From: Candidatus Palauibacter soopunensis
GTDB lineage: Bacteria; Gemmatimonadota; Gemmatimonadetes; Palauibacterales; Palauibacteraceae
Reading direction: 5' to 3'
Assembly (NCBI RefSeq): GCF_947581735.1
Contig: NZ_CANPVT010000052.1
Span: 124,001 to 188,000 of the forward strand
Length of the DNA stretch: 64,000 nucleotides
Shown in pieces: positions 17,666 to 27,239 of this stretch; position 1 is the first letter of the stretch; every line of letters begins with the position of its first letter. The notes under the pieces are model-generated. The model saw nothing but the letters and a program-made list of their open reading frames with translations, made no database searches and had not been told where the DNA came from. A program made the position numbers and the translations under genes.

Positions 17666-20050
17666 TCACTCGAATTCCACGACTGTGACGCCTGTTCCCC
17701 CTTCGTTCGATTCGCCGGCCCTGAAGACCCGGATCCGGGGATCCCCGGCGAGCAGTTGCCCGACCCTCTCCCTCAGCGCGCCCGTGCCCTTTCCGTGAAT
17801 GATCCTGAGCCACGGGAGATCGCCGACCACGGCCGCGTCGACGGCCGGGTTGAGCGTTCCCTCCACCTCGTCGACGCGCAGGCCCCTGAGGTCGACCTCC
17901 GCGGCGACGTCGAAATCCGGTCGGCGCTGCGGGGGGCCGCCGACTTCGTGGACCCCCGCCGGTCCGGACGAACGGGACTCCGGTGCAGAATGGGGAGTCA
18001 GGTCCCGCAGCGGTACCGTCAGGCGCAGTTCCCCCACCTCGATGACGCCGCGATCTTCCCGAATCTCGACGAGGCGAGCCGGCCGGTCGGACGCATTCCA
18101 TCGGACGGCGTCGCCGGCGCGCACCGTTCGTGTATCCGACGGAGGCGCGGACCCGCCCAGCGCCCGGAGCGCGCGGGAGGACGCCCGGAGCGCCCGCTCC
18201 ACCTCCCCCCGCGCAGCCCGCTTTGCCTCCCGGCGGCGCACTTCGTCCCCCGCGGCGAATTCGGATTCGAGGCGTGAGATGGCCGCCTCCACCCGCTCTC
18301 GCGCCTCGCGCAGCGCCGAGAGCCGCTCCTTCTCCCGTCGGCGGGCGGCGGCGCGCTCCGAATCGGCCAGGGCGGTCTCCCTGGACGCGAGGTCGCGTTC
18401 GCGCTCGGCCGTCTCCCCGGCCCGGCGTTCGAGTTGCGTCCTGAGATCCTCGACCTCGGTCCGTTCAGCCTCGAGCCGGGCGAGGAGCGTGTCCACCGAG
18501 ACGTGCTCCGGCCCGAGCCGGTCGCGCGCAGCGGCGAGTACGTCTTCGGGGACCCCCAGGCGCGCCGCGATGACGAGCGCGTAGCTGCGGCCGGGCCGGT
18601 CCCGCACGAGGCGGTACGTCGGCTCCAGCCGCGTTCCATCGAATTCCAGCGAGGCGTTCACCGCCGCGGCCTTCTCGTCGCCGAGGCGTTTGAGGTCGCC
18701 GAGGTGCGTCGTGGCCACCGTGAGCCGAGCCTGCCGAGCCAGCCGCCGCAGCGATGCCGCCGCAAGCGCGCCCCCCTCGGCCGGATCCGTGGCGCTGCCG
18801 ATCTCGTCGAAGAGGACGAGGTCCCGGTCTCCGGCCTCGTGCAGGATCTCGGCCAGGTTGCGCGCCTGCGCGCCGAAGGTGGAGAGCGACGCATCGATCG
18901 ACTGTTCGTCCCCGATGACCGCGAAGAAGCGGTGGAAGAATGGGATCCGGCTCCCGGCGCCGAGCGGCGGCAGAATCCCGCTCTGCGACAGCGTGGAGAG
19001 CAGGCCGAGCGTCTTGAGAAACACCGTCTTCCCACCCGCGTTCGGGCCCGATACGAGGAGAACCCGCTCGTCCGCCGAGAGATCGAGGTCGAACGGGACG
19101 GCTCCGCCGGCATCGAGGGCGAGAAGAGGATGACGGGCGCCGCGGATGCGGATCCCCTCGGACGCCGACTCGACGAAGGCCGGGGGCGACGCATCCATTT
19201 CCCCCGCGAAGAGCGCGCGGGCGCGTAGCGAGTCCAGTTCCACGAGGGCGGTGTACGAGGCAGCGAGTTCGGGCGCGCGGGCGCGGACGGCAGAGGACAG
19301 GTCCCGCAGAATCCGGTCCACCTCGCGGGCCTCGCCGAGTTCCAGCTCGCGGATCTCGTTCATCGCCTCGATGGCGCGCGCCGGCTCGACGAACAGGGTC
19401 CGGCGGCTGGCCGAAGCGTCGTGTACGAGACCGCCGGCGATCCCCTTCCCCTCGCGGCGTACCGGGATGCAGTAGCGGCCGTTCCGGACAGTGACCGAGG
19501 CGTCGGGCACGCGGACGCGTTCCGGAAGCGAGCCGGCATAGCGCGTGAGTTCGTCGACGAGCCGGCCGCGCCGCGTCGCAAGCGCGCGGCGGATGCGCCG
19601 AAGTTCCGGGGAAGCCCCGTCCGCGACCGCACCCGTGGCATCGAAGGTGCGCGCAATCCGTTTCTCGAGGGCCGCCTCCCCCCACAACCGGCTCACGTGC
19701 TCCGCCGGGAGACCATCGGCAGCGAGACCCGTTTCCAACCGCCGCACGGCGCGGGCCACAGCCATGACGCTCCCGCACGCGAGCAATTGAGGCGGCTCCA
19801 GGGCTGCGTCCTCGATCGCGAGCCGCCGGAGGGCGCCGTCGAGCGGCGCGATCGGATCCAGCGCCCATCCGTCGCCGCTCTCGAGCAGCTCCCGAAGTTC
19901 ATGCACCGCCGCGAGCGCGCGGACCGCGGATGCCGCATCGGAGAGCGGCCGGAGTCCGTGCACGGCCGAGCGGCCGGCTTCCGACACGGCGCGATCGCCG
20001 ACCGCCGCCAGCACGCGGTCGAACTCGATCACCCTGAGCGCGTGATCCAC
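17666..20050 (-). CDS. mutS2: endonuclease MutS2
   Basis: 794 residues. The MutS core and clamp (residues 1-310) precede an ATPase domain with Walker A GPNAGGKTVFLKTLGL and Walker B LVLFDEIGSATDPAEGGAL. A long coiled coil rich in R, E and A follows, then a C-terminal Smr nuclease domain with VDLRGLRVDEVEGTL and IIHGKGTGALRERV. MutS2 is linked to suppression of recombination and, in Bacillus, to rescue of collided ribosomes. The GTG at 20050 lies 5 nt past the HIT stop with GGGGTAA as its ribosome site; longer readings run through HIT out of frame. Confidence 0.95.
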   Translation of the reverse strand: MDHALRVIEFDRVLAAVGDRAVSEAGRSAVHGLRPLSDAASAVRALAAVHELRELLESGDGWALDPIAPLDGALRRLAIEDAALEPPQLLACGSVMAVARAVRRLETGLAADGLPAEHVSRLWGEAALEKRIARTFDATGAVADGASPELRRIRRALATRRGRLVDELTRYAGSLPERVRVPDASVTVRNGRYCIPVRREGKGIAGGLVHDASASRRTLFVEPARAIEAMNEIRELELGEAREVDRILRDLSSAVRARAPELAASYTALVELDSLRARALFAGEMDASPPAFVESASEGIRIRGARHPLLALDAGGAVPFDLDLSADERVLLVSGPNAGGKTVFLKTLGLLSTLSQSGILPPLGAGSRIPFFHRFFAVIGDEQSIDASLSTFGAQARNLAEILHEAGDRDLVLFDEIGSATDPAEGGALAAASLRRLARQARLTVATTHLGDLKRLGDEKAAAVNASLEFDGTRLEPTYRLVRDRPGRSYALVIAARLGVPEDVLAAARDRLGPEHVSVDTLLARLEAERTEVEDLRTQLERRAGETAERERDLASRETALADSERAAARRREKERLSALREARERVEAAISRLESEFAAGDEVRRREAKRAARGEVERALRASSRALRALGGSAPPSDTRTVRAGDAVRWNASDRPARLVEIREDRGVIEVGELRLTVPLRDLTPHSAPESRSSGPAGVHEVGGPPQRRPDFDVAAEVDLRGLRVDEVEGTLNPAVDAAVVGDLPWLRIIHGKGTGALRERVGQLLAGDPRIRVFRAGESNEGGTGVTVVEFE

Positions 20051-20055
20051 GGCGA

Positions 20056-20391
20056 TTACCCCGGCGGCCAGCCCATGCGGCGACCGCCCAGCACGTGAAA
20101 GTGCAGGTGGGGCACGGCCTGGCCGCCGTCTTCGCCGACATTCGTAACGACGCGGTACCCGCCGTCCAGCCCCTCCGAGTCGGCGACGGCCGTGCACGCT
20201 CGAAGGAGTTGCGTGCCTCGCGGCCCCTCCGACAGGGCCGCGAGGCTCGACACGTGCGCCCGCGGGACGACGAGCACGTGCACGGGCGCCTGAGGTTCGA
20301 GATCCCGGAACGCGACCCAGTCGTTCGCCTCGGCGACGATCGCCGCCGGGATCGCCCCCGAAGCGATGCCGCAGAACACGCAGTCCGTCAT
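20056..20391 (-). CDS. HIT-family protein (HINT-like nucleotide phosphoramidase)
   Basis: 111 residues with CVFCGIASGAIPA (the zinc-type CxxC at the N-terminus) and the histidine triad in AVPHLHFHVLGGR. HINT relatives hydrolyse adenosine phosphoramidates. The start overlaps the rsmE stop as ATGA and mutS2 follows closely. Substrate not determinable from sequence. Confidence 0.93.
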   Translation of the reverse strand: MTDCVFCGIASGAIPAAIVAEANDWVAFRDLEPQAPVHVLVVPRAHVSSLAALSEGPRGTQLLRACTAVADSEGLDGGYRVVTNVGEDGGQAVPHLHFHVLGGRRMGWPPG

Positions 20392-21161
20392 GTCGCCCTC
20401 TCGTCGTCTGCCTCGTTTTCGTCGTCCGCCAGCATGGCCGCCGCCGCCGCGACGGCGACCACCGCGGCCGTCTCGAACCTCAGGTTCGCCAGGCTCAGGG
20501 AAACGAGTTCGAAACCCGCTTCCAGGCAGCGACGCCGCTCCGGACCCGTGAGGCCGCCCTCGGGCCCGACCGCGACCGTCAGTCTGCTACCGGCGCATCG
20601 CCCCTCCCGGCCGCGGGCGACCTCGTCGGCGAGCCGGGGCCGCCCCTCCGCGTCCGCGAGCCACCCGGCTCCGTCGTGGCGGTCGAACGCCTCCTCCGGC
20701 GCCACGGGGCCTTCCAGCCGAGGGAGCCAACTGCGGCCCGATTGCTTCAGCGCCGCCCTGGCGCGGTTCTCCGCCCGCCGCAGAAAGCCCTTGGAGCGAC
20801 CGGCATCGGCCACGGAGCGCGACCGCTCCCACTCCATCCACGTTATCGTCGCGGCGCCCAGTTCCACGACCTTCTCCACGAGCCACAGTGAACGATCGCG
20901 ATTCGCCACGGGGGCCCAGAGGTGGAGCGGGAGCGCGGGTTCCGGCAGAAGGGGAACGAGCAGCCGACAGCTTGCGCGGCGCCGGTCCAGCGCGACGAGT
21001 TCCGCCTCCCAGCGGCTTCCGGCGCCGTCGATGACCACGAGACGATGACCGGGGCGGATCCGGGCGGCACGGACATGGCCTGCCTCGTCGCTCGCGAGTT
21101 CGGTCCGGGCGCCGGGTTCCAGGCCCGCAAGACCGTCGGCGAAGAACATCTGATCGCTCAC
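20388..21161 (-). CDS. rsmE: 16S rRNA (uracil1498-N3) methyltransferase
   Basis: RsmE belongs to the SPOUT knot class. The N-terminal PUA-like part holds GHVRAARIRPGHRLVVIDG and the C-terminal knot has VAVGPEGGLTGPER and SLSLANLRFETAAVVAVA. The GTG at 21161 (VSDQMFFADGL) gives 257 residues, near the family norm; an ATG at 21248 would add 29 residues without family character, and I see no clear ribosome-binding site for either. It heads the minus-strand chain, divergent from tkt. The alanine-rich C-terminal tail ends acidic. Confidence 0.9.
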   Translation of the reverse strand: MSDQMFFADGLAGLEPGARTELASDEAGHVRAARIRPGHRLVVIDGAGSRWEAELVALDRRRASCRLLVPLLPEPALPLHLWAPVANRDRSLWLVEKVVELGAATITWMEWERSRSVADAGRSKGFLRRAENRARAALKQSGRSWLPRLEGPVAPEEAFDRHDGAGWLADAEGRPRLADEVARGREGRCAGSRLTVAVGPEGGLTGPERRRCLEAGFELVSLSLANLRFETAAVVAVAAAAAMLADDENEADDERAT

Positions 21162-21359
21162 GAGGGGCAACGTATCCGTCGTCGGCGGGCTATCGCCACC
21201 AGCCTCCGCACGCTTCGCGGCGAAGGCTTTTGCGGCACGGCCTCGCACCCTTATGTTCGCTCCGCCGAAGCGGCCCGCCCATCATGATTTGTCTCGCGCG
21301 GCCTCCGGCTTCCCGGCATTGGGCCAGCCAAGGGCGATTCAACTCGCGCGAGGGGGCTA

Positions 21360-23420
21360 TTGAACGAGACAAAGACCGCCGAAGCCGTTCCCGGGTCCGC
21401 CGCTCCGAGCGCGGGTCCTTCCGTAGAATCCCGTTCCATCGACACGATTCGCACGCTCGCCATGGACGCCGTCCAGCGGGCCGGCTCCGGGCATCCCGGC
21501 ACCGCGATGGCGCTCGCACCCGTGGCGTACACCCTCTGGATGCGCCACATGCGGTACAGCCCGCGGGACCCCGGCTGGTTCGGCCGGGACCGGTTCGTGC
21601 TCTCCGCCGGCCACGCGGCGATCCTCCAGTACGCCGTTCTCCACCTCACCGGATTCGATCTTCCCCTGGAGGAAATCCGCAATTTCCGGCGGGCGGGGAG
21701 CTGCACCGCGGGCCACCCCGAGTACGGCCACGTCGCCGGCGTCGAGACGACGACCGGCCCCTTGGGCCAGGGCGTCGCGAACTCCGTCGGGATGGCGATC
21801 GCCGAGGCGCATCTCGCGGCGGTGTTCAATCGGCCGGGCCACGCGATCGTCGATCACCGAACGTACGTCATCTGCAGCGACGGCGACCTCATGGAGGGCG
21901 TCTCCTACGAAGCCGCCTCGCTGGCCGGACATCTGGGCCTCGGCAAGCTCCTCTGGCTCTACGACGACAACCGGATCACGATCGATGGCGACATCGATCT
22001 CGCCTTTTCGGAGGATGTTCGCGGGCGATTCGAGTCATTGGGGTGGCACGTGCATTCCGTCGGGGACGCGAACGACCTGGCGGCGCTCGACGCGGCGATC
22101 GAAGAGGCGCGGAGCGAGGAGGGCCGCCCGTCCCTGATCATCGTCCGCTCGCATATCGGCTACGGCGCCCCCAACAAGCAGGACACGGCCGCCGCGCACG
22201 GTGCGCCGCTGGGCGAGGAAGAGGTCCGGCTCACCAAGGAGGTGTACGGCTGGCCGACGGAACCTCCGTTTCTCGTGCCGGACGCCGTCCGGAGCCACAT
22301 GGGTCGGCGGGTCGCACACGGCGAAGCGCTCGCCGCGGAGTGGGGTGAGCGCTTCGAGCGATACCGCGCCGAGCACCCGGAGCTTGCGGCGGAACTCGAA
22401 CGCCGCGTCCGGTCGGACCTGCCGTCGACGTGGGATGAGGACCTGCCGGTCTTCGGCCCTGACGACGATCCGATCGCCACCAGGGCCGCCTCGGGCCGGA
22501 TCCTGACCGCGCTGGCTCCCCGCCTCCCCGAACTCATCGGCGGAAGCGCCGACCTGTCGGGCTCGAACAACACGTTGATCGACTCGCCGAACTTCTCGAG
22601 GGACGCGCCCGAGGGCCGCAACCTACGGTGGGGCATCCGCGAGCACGCGATGGCTTCCGTCGCGAACGGACTCGTCCTCCACGGCGGCGTCCGGCCGTAC
22701 ATCGCCACTTTCTTCACCTTCACGGACTACGCGCGGCCGTCGATGCGGCTCGCCGCCCTGATGGGACTGCCCAACATCTACGTGATGACGCACGACTCGA
22801 TCGGCCTCGGGGCCGACGGGCCGACACACCAGCCGATCGAGCATCTCGCCTCCTTCCGGGCGATGCCCGGCGTCGTCGTGCTGCGCCCCGCCGATCCGGA
22901 AGAGACCGTCCAGGCGTGGCGCGTGGCGATCGAGCGCGGCGCGGGGCCCACGATTCTCGTGCTCACGCGCCAGAAGGTCCCCCATCTCGCCCGCGAGGCC
23001 GGCGCCGCCCGCGATGGGGTGGCACGGGGCGCCTACGTCCTCAGGCCGGAGCCCGGCCCCCTTCAGGTCGTGCTCCTCGGCACCGGTTCGGAACTGCAGG
23101 TGGCGGTCGAAGCGGCGGAAGTCCTCGAGGCCGGAGGGGTGTCGGCCCGAGTAGTCTCGTTCCCGAGCTGGGAACTCTTCCGCTTGCAGTCGGCGTCCTA
23201 TCGGGACGAGGTCCTTCCCCCAGGCGCGCCGCGGGTCGCGATCGAAGCCGGAGCTACGCTCGGGTGGACGGAATGGGTGGGACGGGACGGCGCCGTCGTC
23301 GGGATCGACCGCTTCGGCCAGTCCGCGTCGGCGGCGGACAACTTCGCCCGCTTCGGCTTCACCGCGGAGGCCGTCGTCGCGCGAGCCCTGGAGGCGCTCG
23401 CGGCGGAGGGCCCGCGGTGA
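21360..23420 (+). CDS. tkt: transketolase
   Basis: Thiamine-diphosphate enzyme that moves two-carbon units between sugar phosphates. The 686-residue product has [10 protein letters not shown] (residues 41-50), [18 protein letters not shown], the cofactor motif [14 protein letters not shown] (172-185), [19 protein letters not shown], and [16 protein letters not shown]. It is complete. The start appears to be TTG at 21360 with GAGGGGG upstream; the first 22 residues are not conserved. It overlaps rpiB as GTGA and leads a compact pentose-phosphate cassette. Confidence 0.96.
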   Translation: MNETKTAEAVPGSAAPSAGPSVESRSIDTIRTLAMDAVQRAGSGHPGTAMALAPVAYTLWMRHMRYSPRDPGWFGRDRFVLSAGHAAILQYAVLHLTGFDLPLEEIRNFRRAGSCTAGHPEYGHVAGVETTTGPLGQGVANSVGMAIAEAHLAAVFNRPGHAIVDHRTYVICSDGDLMEGVSYEAASLAGHLGLGKLLWLYDDNRITIDGDIDLAFSEDVRGRFESLGWHVHSVGDANDLAALDAAIEEARSEEGRPSLIIVRSHIGYGAPNKQDTAAAHGAPLGEEEVRLTKEVYGWPTEPPFLVPDAVRSHMGRRVAHGEALAAEWGERFERYRAEHPELAAELERRVRSDLPSTWDEDLPVFGPDDDPIATRAASGRILTALAPRLPELIGGSADLSGSNNTLIDSPNFSRDAPEGRNLRWGIREHAMASVANGLVLHGGVRPYIATFFTFTDYARPSMRLAALMGLPNIYVMTHDSIGLGADGPTHQPIEHLASFRAMPGVVVLRPADPEETVQAWRVAIERGAGPTILVLTRQKVPHLAREAGAARDGVARGAYVLRPEPGPLQVVLLGTGSELQVAVEAAEVLEAGGVSARVVSFPSWELFRLQSASYRDEVLPPGAPRVAIEAGATLGWTEWVGRDGAVVGIDRFGQSASAADNFARFGFTAEAVVARALEALAAEGPR

Positions 23421-23878
23421 AGCTCGCGGTCGGGGCGGACCACGCGGGCGTAGGCTACAAGGACACTCTCGCCGCGGAGCTTCGCGAAGCGGGGCACGAA
23501 ATCGTCGACGTCGGCACGCACGGTACGGACTCCGTCGACTATCCCGACTTCGCCGTCGCCGTCGCCGAGCGGGTGGCACGCGGCGACGTCGAGCGCGGCA
23601 TCGTCATCTGCGGATCCGCCGTGGGCGTCTGTATCGCCGCGAACAAGGTGCCGGGCGTGCGGGCGGGCGTCTGCCACGACACGTATTCGGCGACGCAGGG
23701 GGTCGATCACGACGACATGAACGTCCTCTGCATGGGGGAACGCGTGATCGGGATCGCCCTCGCTCGCGCGATCACGGACGCGTTCCTGACCGCGGATTTC
23801 TCGGCCGAGCCGAGGCATCGACGCCGGCTCGAGAAAGTTCTGGACATCGAAGCCCGACACCTGAAATCGGACACCTGA
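23417..23878 (+). CDS. rpiB: ribose-5-phosphate isomerase B
   Basis: Interconverts ribose 5-phosphate and ribulose 5-phosphate. The GTG at 23417 overlaps the tkt stop as GTGA and yields 153 residues, the usual length. Motifs are [14 protein letters not shown], the catalytic cysteine near residue 65 in [20 protein letters not shown], and [15 protein letters not shown]. Readings starting upstream would lie inside tkt. It supplies the tkt substrate, so clustering is sensible. Confidence 0.95.
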   Translation: MKLAVGADHAGVGYKDTLAAELREAGHEIVDVGTHGTDSVDYPDFAVAVAERVARGDVERGIVICGSAVGVCIAANKVPGVRAGVCHDTYSATQGVDHDDMNVLCMGERVIGIALARAITDAFLTADFSAEPRHRRRLEKVLDIEARHLKSDT

Positions 23879-23903
23879 GACACACGCTGGGGAGGGGAGA
23901 GAG

Positions 23904-25055
23904 ATGAGCGCGCTGCTTCAGCTCCAGGAGCACGGCCAGAGCTACTGGCTCGACAACCTGACGCGCGGGATGCTGGTCGACGGAGAGCTGGCCCGCCGGG
24001 TGGAGACCGAAGGGTTGAGAGGGGTCACTTCGAACCCCGCAATCTTCCACAACGCCATCACGGGCAGCGCGCAGTACGATGAAGACATCGCCCGCTTCAC
24101 CGCCCGGGGTCTCGGCGTCGAAGACGTCTACGACCGGCTCACGATCGCGGACGTCCAGGGCGCCTGCGATGTCCTGCGGGGCGTTTGGGAGAGCACCGGA
24201 GGGGTCGACGGGTACGTCTCCCTCGAGGTCTCTCCCCACCTGGCGAACGATACGGAGGGCACGGTGCGGGAGGCCCGCCGCCTCCACGATGAGGTGGCGC
24301 GCGAGAACGTCCTCATCAAGATCCCGGGGACTCCGGCCGGAGTTCCGGCCATCCGGCAGGCGCTGTTCGAGGGCGTGAACGTGAACGTGACGCTCCTCTT
24401 CTCCATCGCCGCGTACGAGGCGGTGGCCGACGCACACTCCGAGGCGCTGGAGCAGCGGATCGAAGCAGGACGTTCCGTCGACGACGTCGCCTCGGTGGCG
24501 AGCTTCTTCGTGAGCCGGATCGACGCGCTGACGGACCGGAAGCTCGGCGCGCTGGCCGATGCCGCGGGGGGTGACTCCGCTCGCTGCGAGGCCCTCCTCG
24601 GCAAGGCGGCGATCGCCAACGCGAAACTCGCGTATGTCGGCTTCCAGCGGCGGCTGGCGACCGACCGCTGGGCCCGTCTGGCAGCGCTCGGCGCCCGTCC
24701 GCAACGCATGCTGTGGGCGAGCACGAGCACAAAGAACCCCGCGTATTCCGACGTGATGTACGTGGAGCCGCTCATCGGCGACCTGACTGTCAACACGCTG
24801 CCTGAGAAGACGATCGACGCCTTCAGGGATCACGGGCGCGCGGCGGGCACCTTGACCGGGGGCGTCGACGAGGCGCGTCGCACGATGGCGGAGTTGGCGG
24901 CCGTCGGGATCGATCTGGACGAGGTCACGGATCAGCTTCTGGCGGAGGGCGTGGAGAAGTTCGCAGTCCCCTTCGATCAGCTCCTCGCGAGCCTCGCGGA
25001 GCGGATGGCGCGGCAGCCCGCCGCGGCCGTTGCGTCGGGGTCCGCTACGCCGTAA
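23904..25055 (+). CDS. tal: transaldolase
   Basis: Transfers a dihydroxyacetone unit between sugar phosphates. 383 residues with GVTSNPAIFHNAI, the Schiff-base lysine near 139 in NVLIKIPGTPAG, NVNVTLLFS, LWASTSTKNP and VNTLPEKTIDAF. This is the longer class that resembles the transaldolase half of Tal-Pgi fusions. A strong purine ribosome site (GGGGAGGGGAGAG) precedes ATG. Its last 11 bases overlap the 3' end of dnaJ on the other strand, so the two genes converge with no spacer. Confidence 0.96.
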   Translation: MSALLQLQEHGQSYWLDNLTRGMLVDGELARRVETEGLRGVTSNPAIFHNAITGSAQYDEDIARFTARGLGVEDVYDRLTIADVQGACDVLRGVWESTGGVDGYVSLEVSPHLANDTEGTVREARRLHDEVARENVLIKIPGTPAGVPAIRQALFEGVNVNVTLLFSIAAYEAVADAHSEALEQRIEAGRSVDDVASVASFFVSRIDALTDRKLGALADAAGGDSARCEALLGKAAIANAKLAYVGFQRRLATDRWARLAALGARPQRMLWASTSTKNPAYSDVMYVEPLIGDLTVNTLPEKTIDAFRDHGRAAGTLTGGVDEARRTMAELAAVGIDLDEVTDQLLAEGVEKFAVPFDQLLASLAERMARQPAAAVASGSATP

Positions 25056-26199
25056 ACGCGGCTTTTACTCGCTCCCAGAAGCTCGGATCCTCGCCCCGGC
25101 GCGGCTCGGGCGGCGCATCCTCGACCTCCCGCAGCGATTCGAGGATGTCGCGCTGACGCCGGGACAGTTCGCTGGGCGTCCAGGTGTGTACCCGCACCAA
25201 CTGGTCGCCGTGGCCCGCCGCCCGCAAACGCGGCATCCCCTGGCCACGAAGTCTCAGCACCTGCCCCGCCTGGATTCCCGCCGGCACTTTCAGCCGGGCC
25301 TGTCCGAGGATCGTGGGCACGTCGAGTTCGTCGCCCAGCGCCGCCTGCGAGAACGTGACGGGCAGATCGAGGAGCAGGTCATCTCCCCTGCGCTCGAAGC
25401 GGTCGTGCGGCTCGACCTCCACCTGTACGATGAGGTCCCCCGCCGGTCCGCCGCGCGGACCCGCATTGCCGCGCCCGCGCAGCTTCAGGTAGTCGTCGGA
25501 CGAAATACCCGCGGGGATTTCGATGTCGACGGACCGGTCGACGCGCACGCGCCCGGTTCGACGGCAGTCGCGGCACTCGTCCGCGATCCAGGTGCCCTCG
25601 CCGCCGCAGGCGGAGCAGGGACGCACCGAGACGAATTGTCCCAGCATCGACCGCTGAACCATGCGAATCTCGCCGGCGCCCTGGCACGTTCCGCACGTCG
25701 AGGCCGTGCTCCCCGGTTCGGCCCCCGTCGCATCGCAGCGCTCGCACCGACCCAGAGCAGAAACGCGGAGGGAGCGCCGTGCCCCCTCCGCCGCCTCTTC
25801 CAGCGTGATCGTGGCGGAGACCTTGAGGGTCGAGCCGCGACGCGGCTGGTTCGGAGATCGCGCGTCTCCGAAAAGGTCGCCGAAACCACCGCCTCCGAAC
25901 TCCCGCATGAACACGTCGAACGCGTCGGAGAAGTTGTTGAACCCGGAGAATGGCGCCTCGCCGCCACCTCCGCGCCGCACCCCGGCCTCGCCGTACTGGT
26001 CGTACAGCTGCCGCTTCCCCGGGTCGCGGAGCACTTCCCACGCCTCCGTCACCTCCTTGAACCGCTCCTCCGCGTCGGACGCGGAATTGCGGTCCGGATG
26101 GTACTCCATGGCGAGGCGCCGGTACGCTCTCTTCAGTTCGTCCGCATCCGCATCCCGGGAGACGCCGAGCAGATCGTAGTAGTCGCGGTGCCCGTTCAC
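25045..26199 (-). CDS. dnaJ: chaperone DnaJ
   Basis: Hsp40 co-chaperone. The J domain has HPD at residues 34-36. A Gly/Phe-rich linker (RRGGGGEAPFSGFNNF and FGGGGFGDLFGD) follows. Four zinc-binding repeats are CERCDATG, CGTCQGAG, CSACGGEG and CRDCRRTG, the last deviating from CxGCxGxG but keeping both cysteines. A two-part C-terminal substrate domain completes 384 residues. The GTG start overlaps hrcA as GTGA. No dnaK or grpE is in view. Confidence 0.95.
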   Translation of the reverse strand: MNGHRDYYDLLGVSRDADADELKRAYRRLAMEYHPDRNSASDAEERFKEVTEAWEVLRDPGKRQLYDQYGEAGVRRGGGGEAPFSGFNNFSDAFDVFMREFGGGGFGDLFGDARSPNQPRRGSTLKVSATITLEEAAEGARRSLRVSALGRCERCDATGAEPGSTASTCGTCQGAGEIRMVQRSMLGQFVSVRPCSACGGEGTWIADECRDCRRTGRVRVDRSVDIEIPAGISSDDYLKLRGRGNAGPRGGPAGDLIVQVEVEPHDRFERRGDDLLLDLPVTFSQAALGDELDVPTILGQARLKVPAGIQAGQVLRLRGQGMPRLRAAGHGDQLVRVHTWTPSELSRRQRDILESLREVEDAPPEPRRGEDPSFWERVKAAFTA

Positions 26200-27239
26200 G
26201 GAGTCAGCCGCGTGAGAAGATCCGAGGTCCAGTCGACGATGGAGACGACCTTGTCGTACGGCATGCGCGTTGGCCCGATCACGCCGACCGTGCCTTGCAG
26301 GCTTCCGACGGCATAGTTGGCCGTGACGATGGTCAGATCCTCGAGCTCCGGCTGGCCGTGCTCGGCTCCGATCGTGACGTGGGGACCATCCGATTCACCG
26401 CGATCCCCCAGCACGGAGGCAAGCAACTCCCGGCGCTCCGTGAGGAGCAGGAGTTCGCGCAGGCGCCGGCTCGTCGTGAACTCCGGCTGTTCGGTCAGCG
26501 CCGCGGCGCTCCCGAGATGGATCTCGCGCTCGCGGCGGGCCCACTCGAAGATGTCCGGACCGCTGTGCACGAAGATGTTCATCAGTTCCTGGGCGCCGCG
26601 GTTGTCGAAACTCAGGTCGCCGAGCCGCTCGCGCAGCGTCGCCTGAATCTCCGAGATGGCGCTGCCCGCCAACCGTTCGTTCAGCGCCTGCGACACCGCC
26701 TGGAGCGTCGCCCGCGGTACCCGCGTCGCCACGTCCACGTACACGGTGCGAACCACGCCGGACTCGATCGTGAACACCAGGAGCACCTTCTCGCTCGAAA
26801 GCGGTACGAGTTCGAGACGCTCGAGCGTGGCCGTGGCGAGCGTCGGCCCCACCGCGAGGCCGAGTTCCCCCGTCAGGAGGCTGAGGACGCGCGCCGCTTT
26901 GCCCATGAGGTCTTCCACACCGCCGGTGTCCGAGTCCCCCAGCTCGCGTTCGATCTTTGCCTGATCCCGCTTGCGGATGCTGCCCCAGCGCATGAGCGCA
27001 TCGACGTAGTAGCGGTAGGCGAGGTCCGTCGGAAGCCGTCCGGCGGAGGTGTAGGGGTGGGTGAGGAGGCCCTTGCCCTCGAGGTCCGCCATCGTGTTGC
27101 GGATCGTCGCCGGCGACACGCCTAGCGCGTACTCCTTCCCGATCCTTCGCGAGCCGGCCGGGGCGGCCGTGCGGACGAAGGAGTCGATGACCGCCGCGAG
27201 GACGGCCCGTTCGCGCTCTGTCAGTGTTGGCAGGGTCAT
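26196..27239 (-). CDS. hrcA: heat-inducible transcription repressor
   Basis: HrcA binds CIRCE operators upstream of chaperonin and dnaK genes, using GroEL as its folding sensor. 347 residues with an N-terminal winged helix (RERAVLAAVIDSFVRTAAP, GVSPATIRNTMADLEGKGLL, HPYTSAGRLPTDLAYRYYVD) and a C-terminal GAF-like part ending GTVGVIGPTRMPYDKVVSIVD. It overlaps hemW upstream and dnaJ downstream by 4 nt each. I found no CIRCE-type inverted repeat next to this pair, so local heat control would need another promoter. Confidence 0.95.
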   Translation of the reverse strand: MTLPTLTERERAVLAAVIDSFVRTAAPAGSRRIGKEYALGVSPATIRNTMADLEGKGLLTHPYTSAGRLPTDLAYRYYVDALMRWGSIRKRDQAKIERELGDSDTGGVEDLMGKAARVLSLLTGELGLAVGPTLATATLERLELVPLSSEKVLLVFTIESGVVRTVYVDVATRVPRATLQAVSQALNERLAGSAISEIQATLRERLGDLSFDNRGAQELMNIFVHSGPDIFEWARREREIHLGSAAALTEQPEFTTSRRLRELLLLTERRELLASVLGDRGESDGPHVTIGAEHGQPELEDLTIVTANYAVGSLQGTVGVIGPTRMPYDKVVSIVDWTSDLLTRLTP

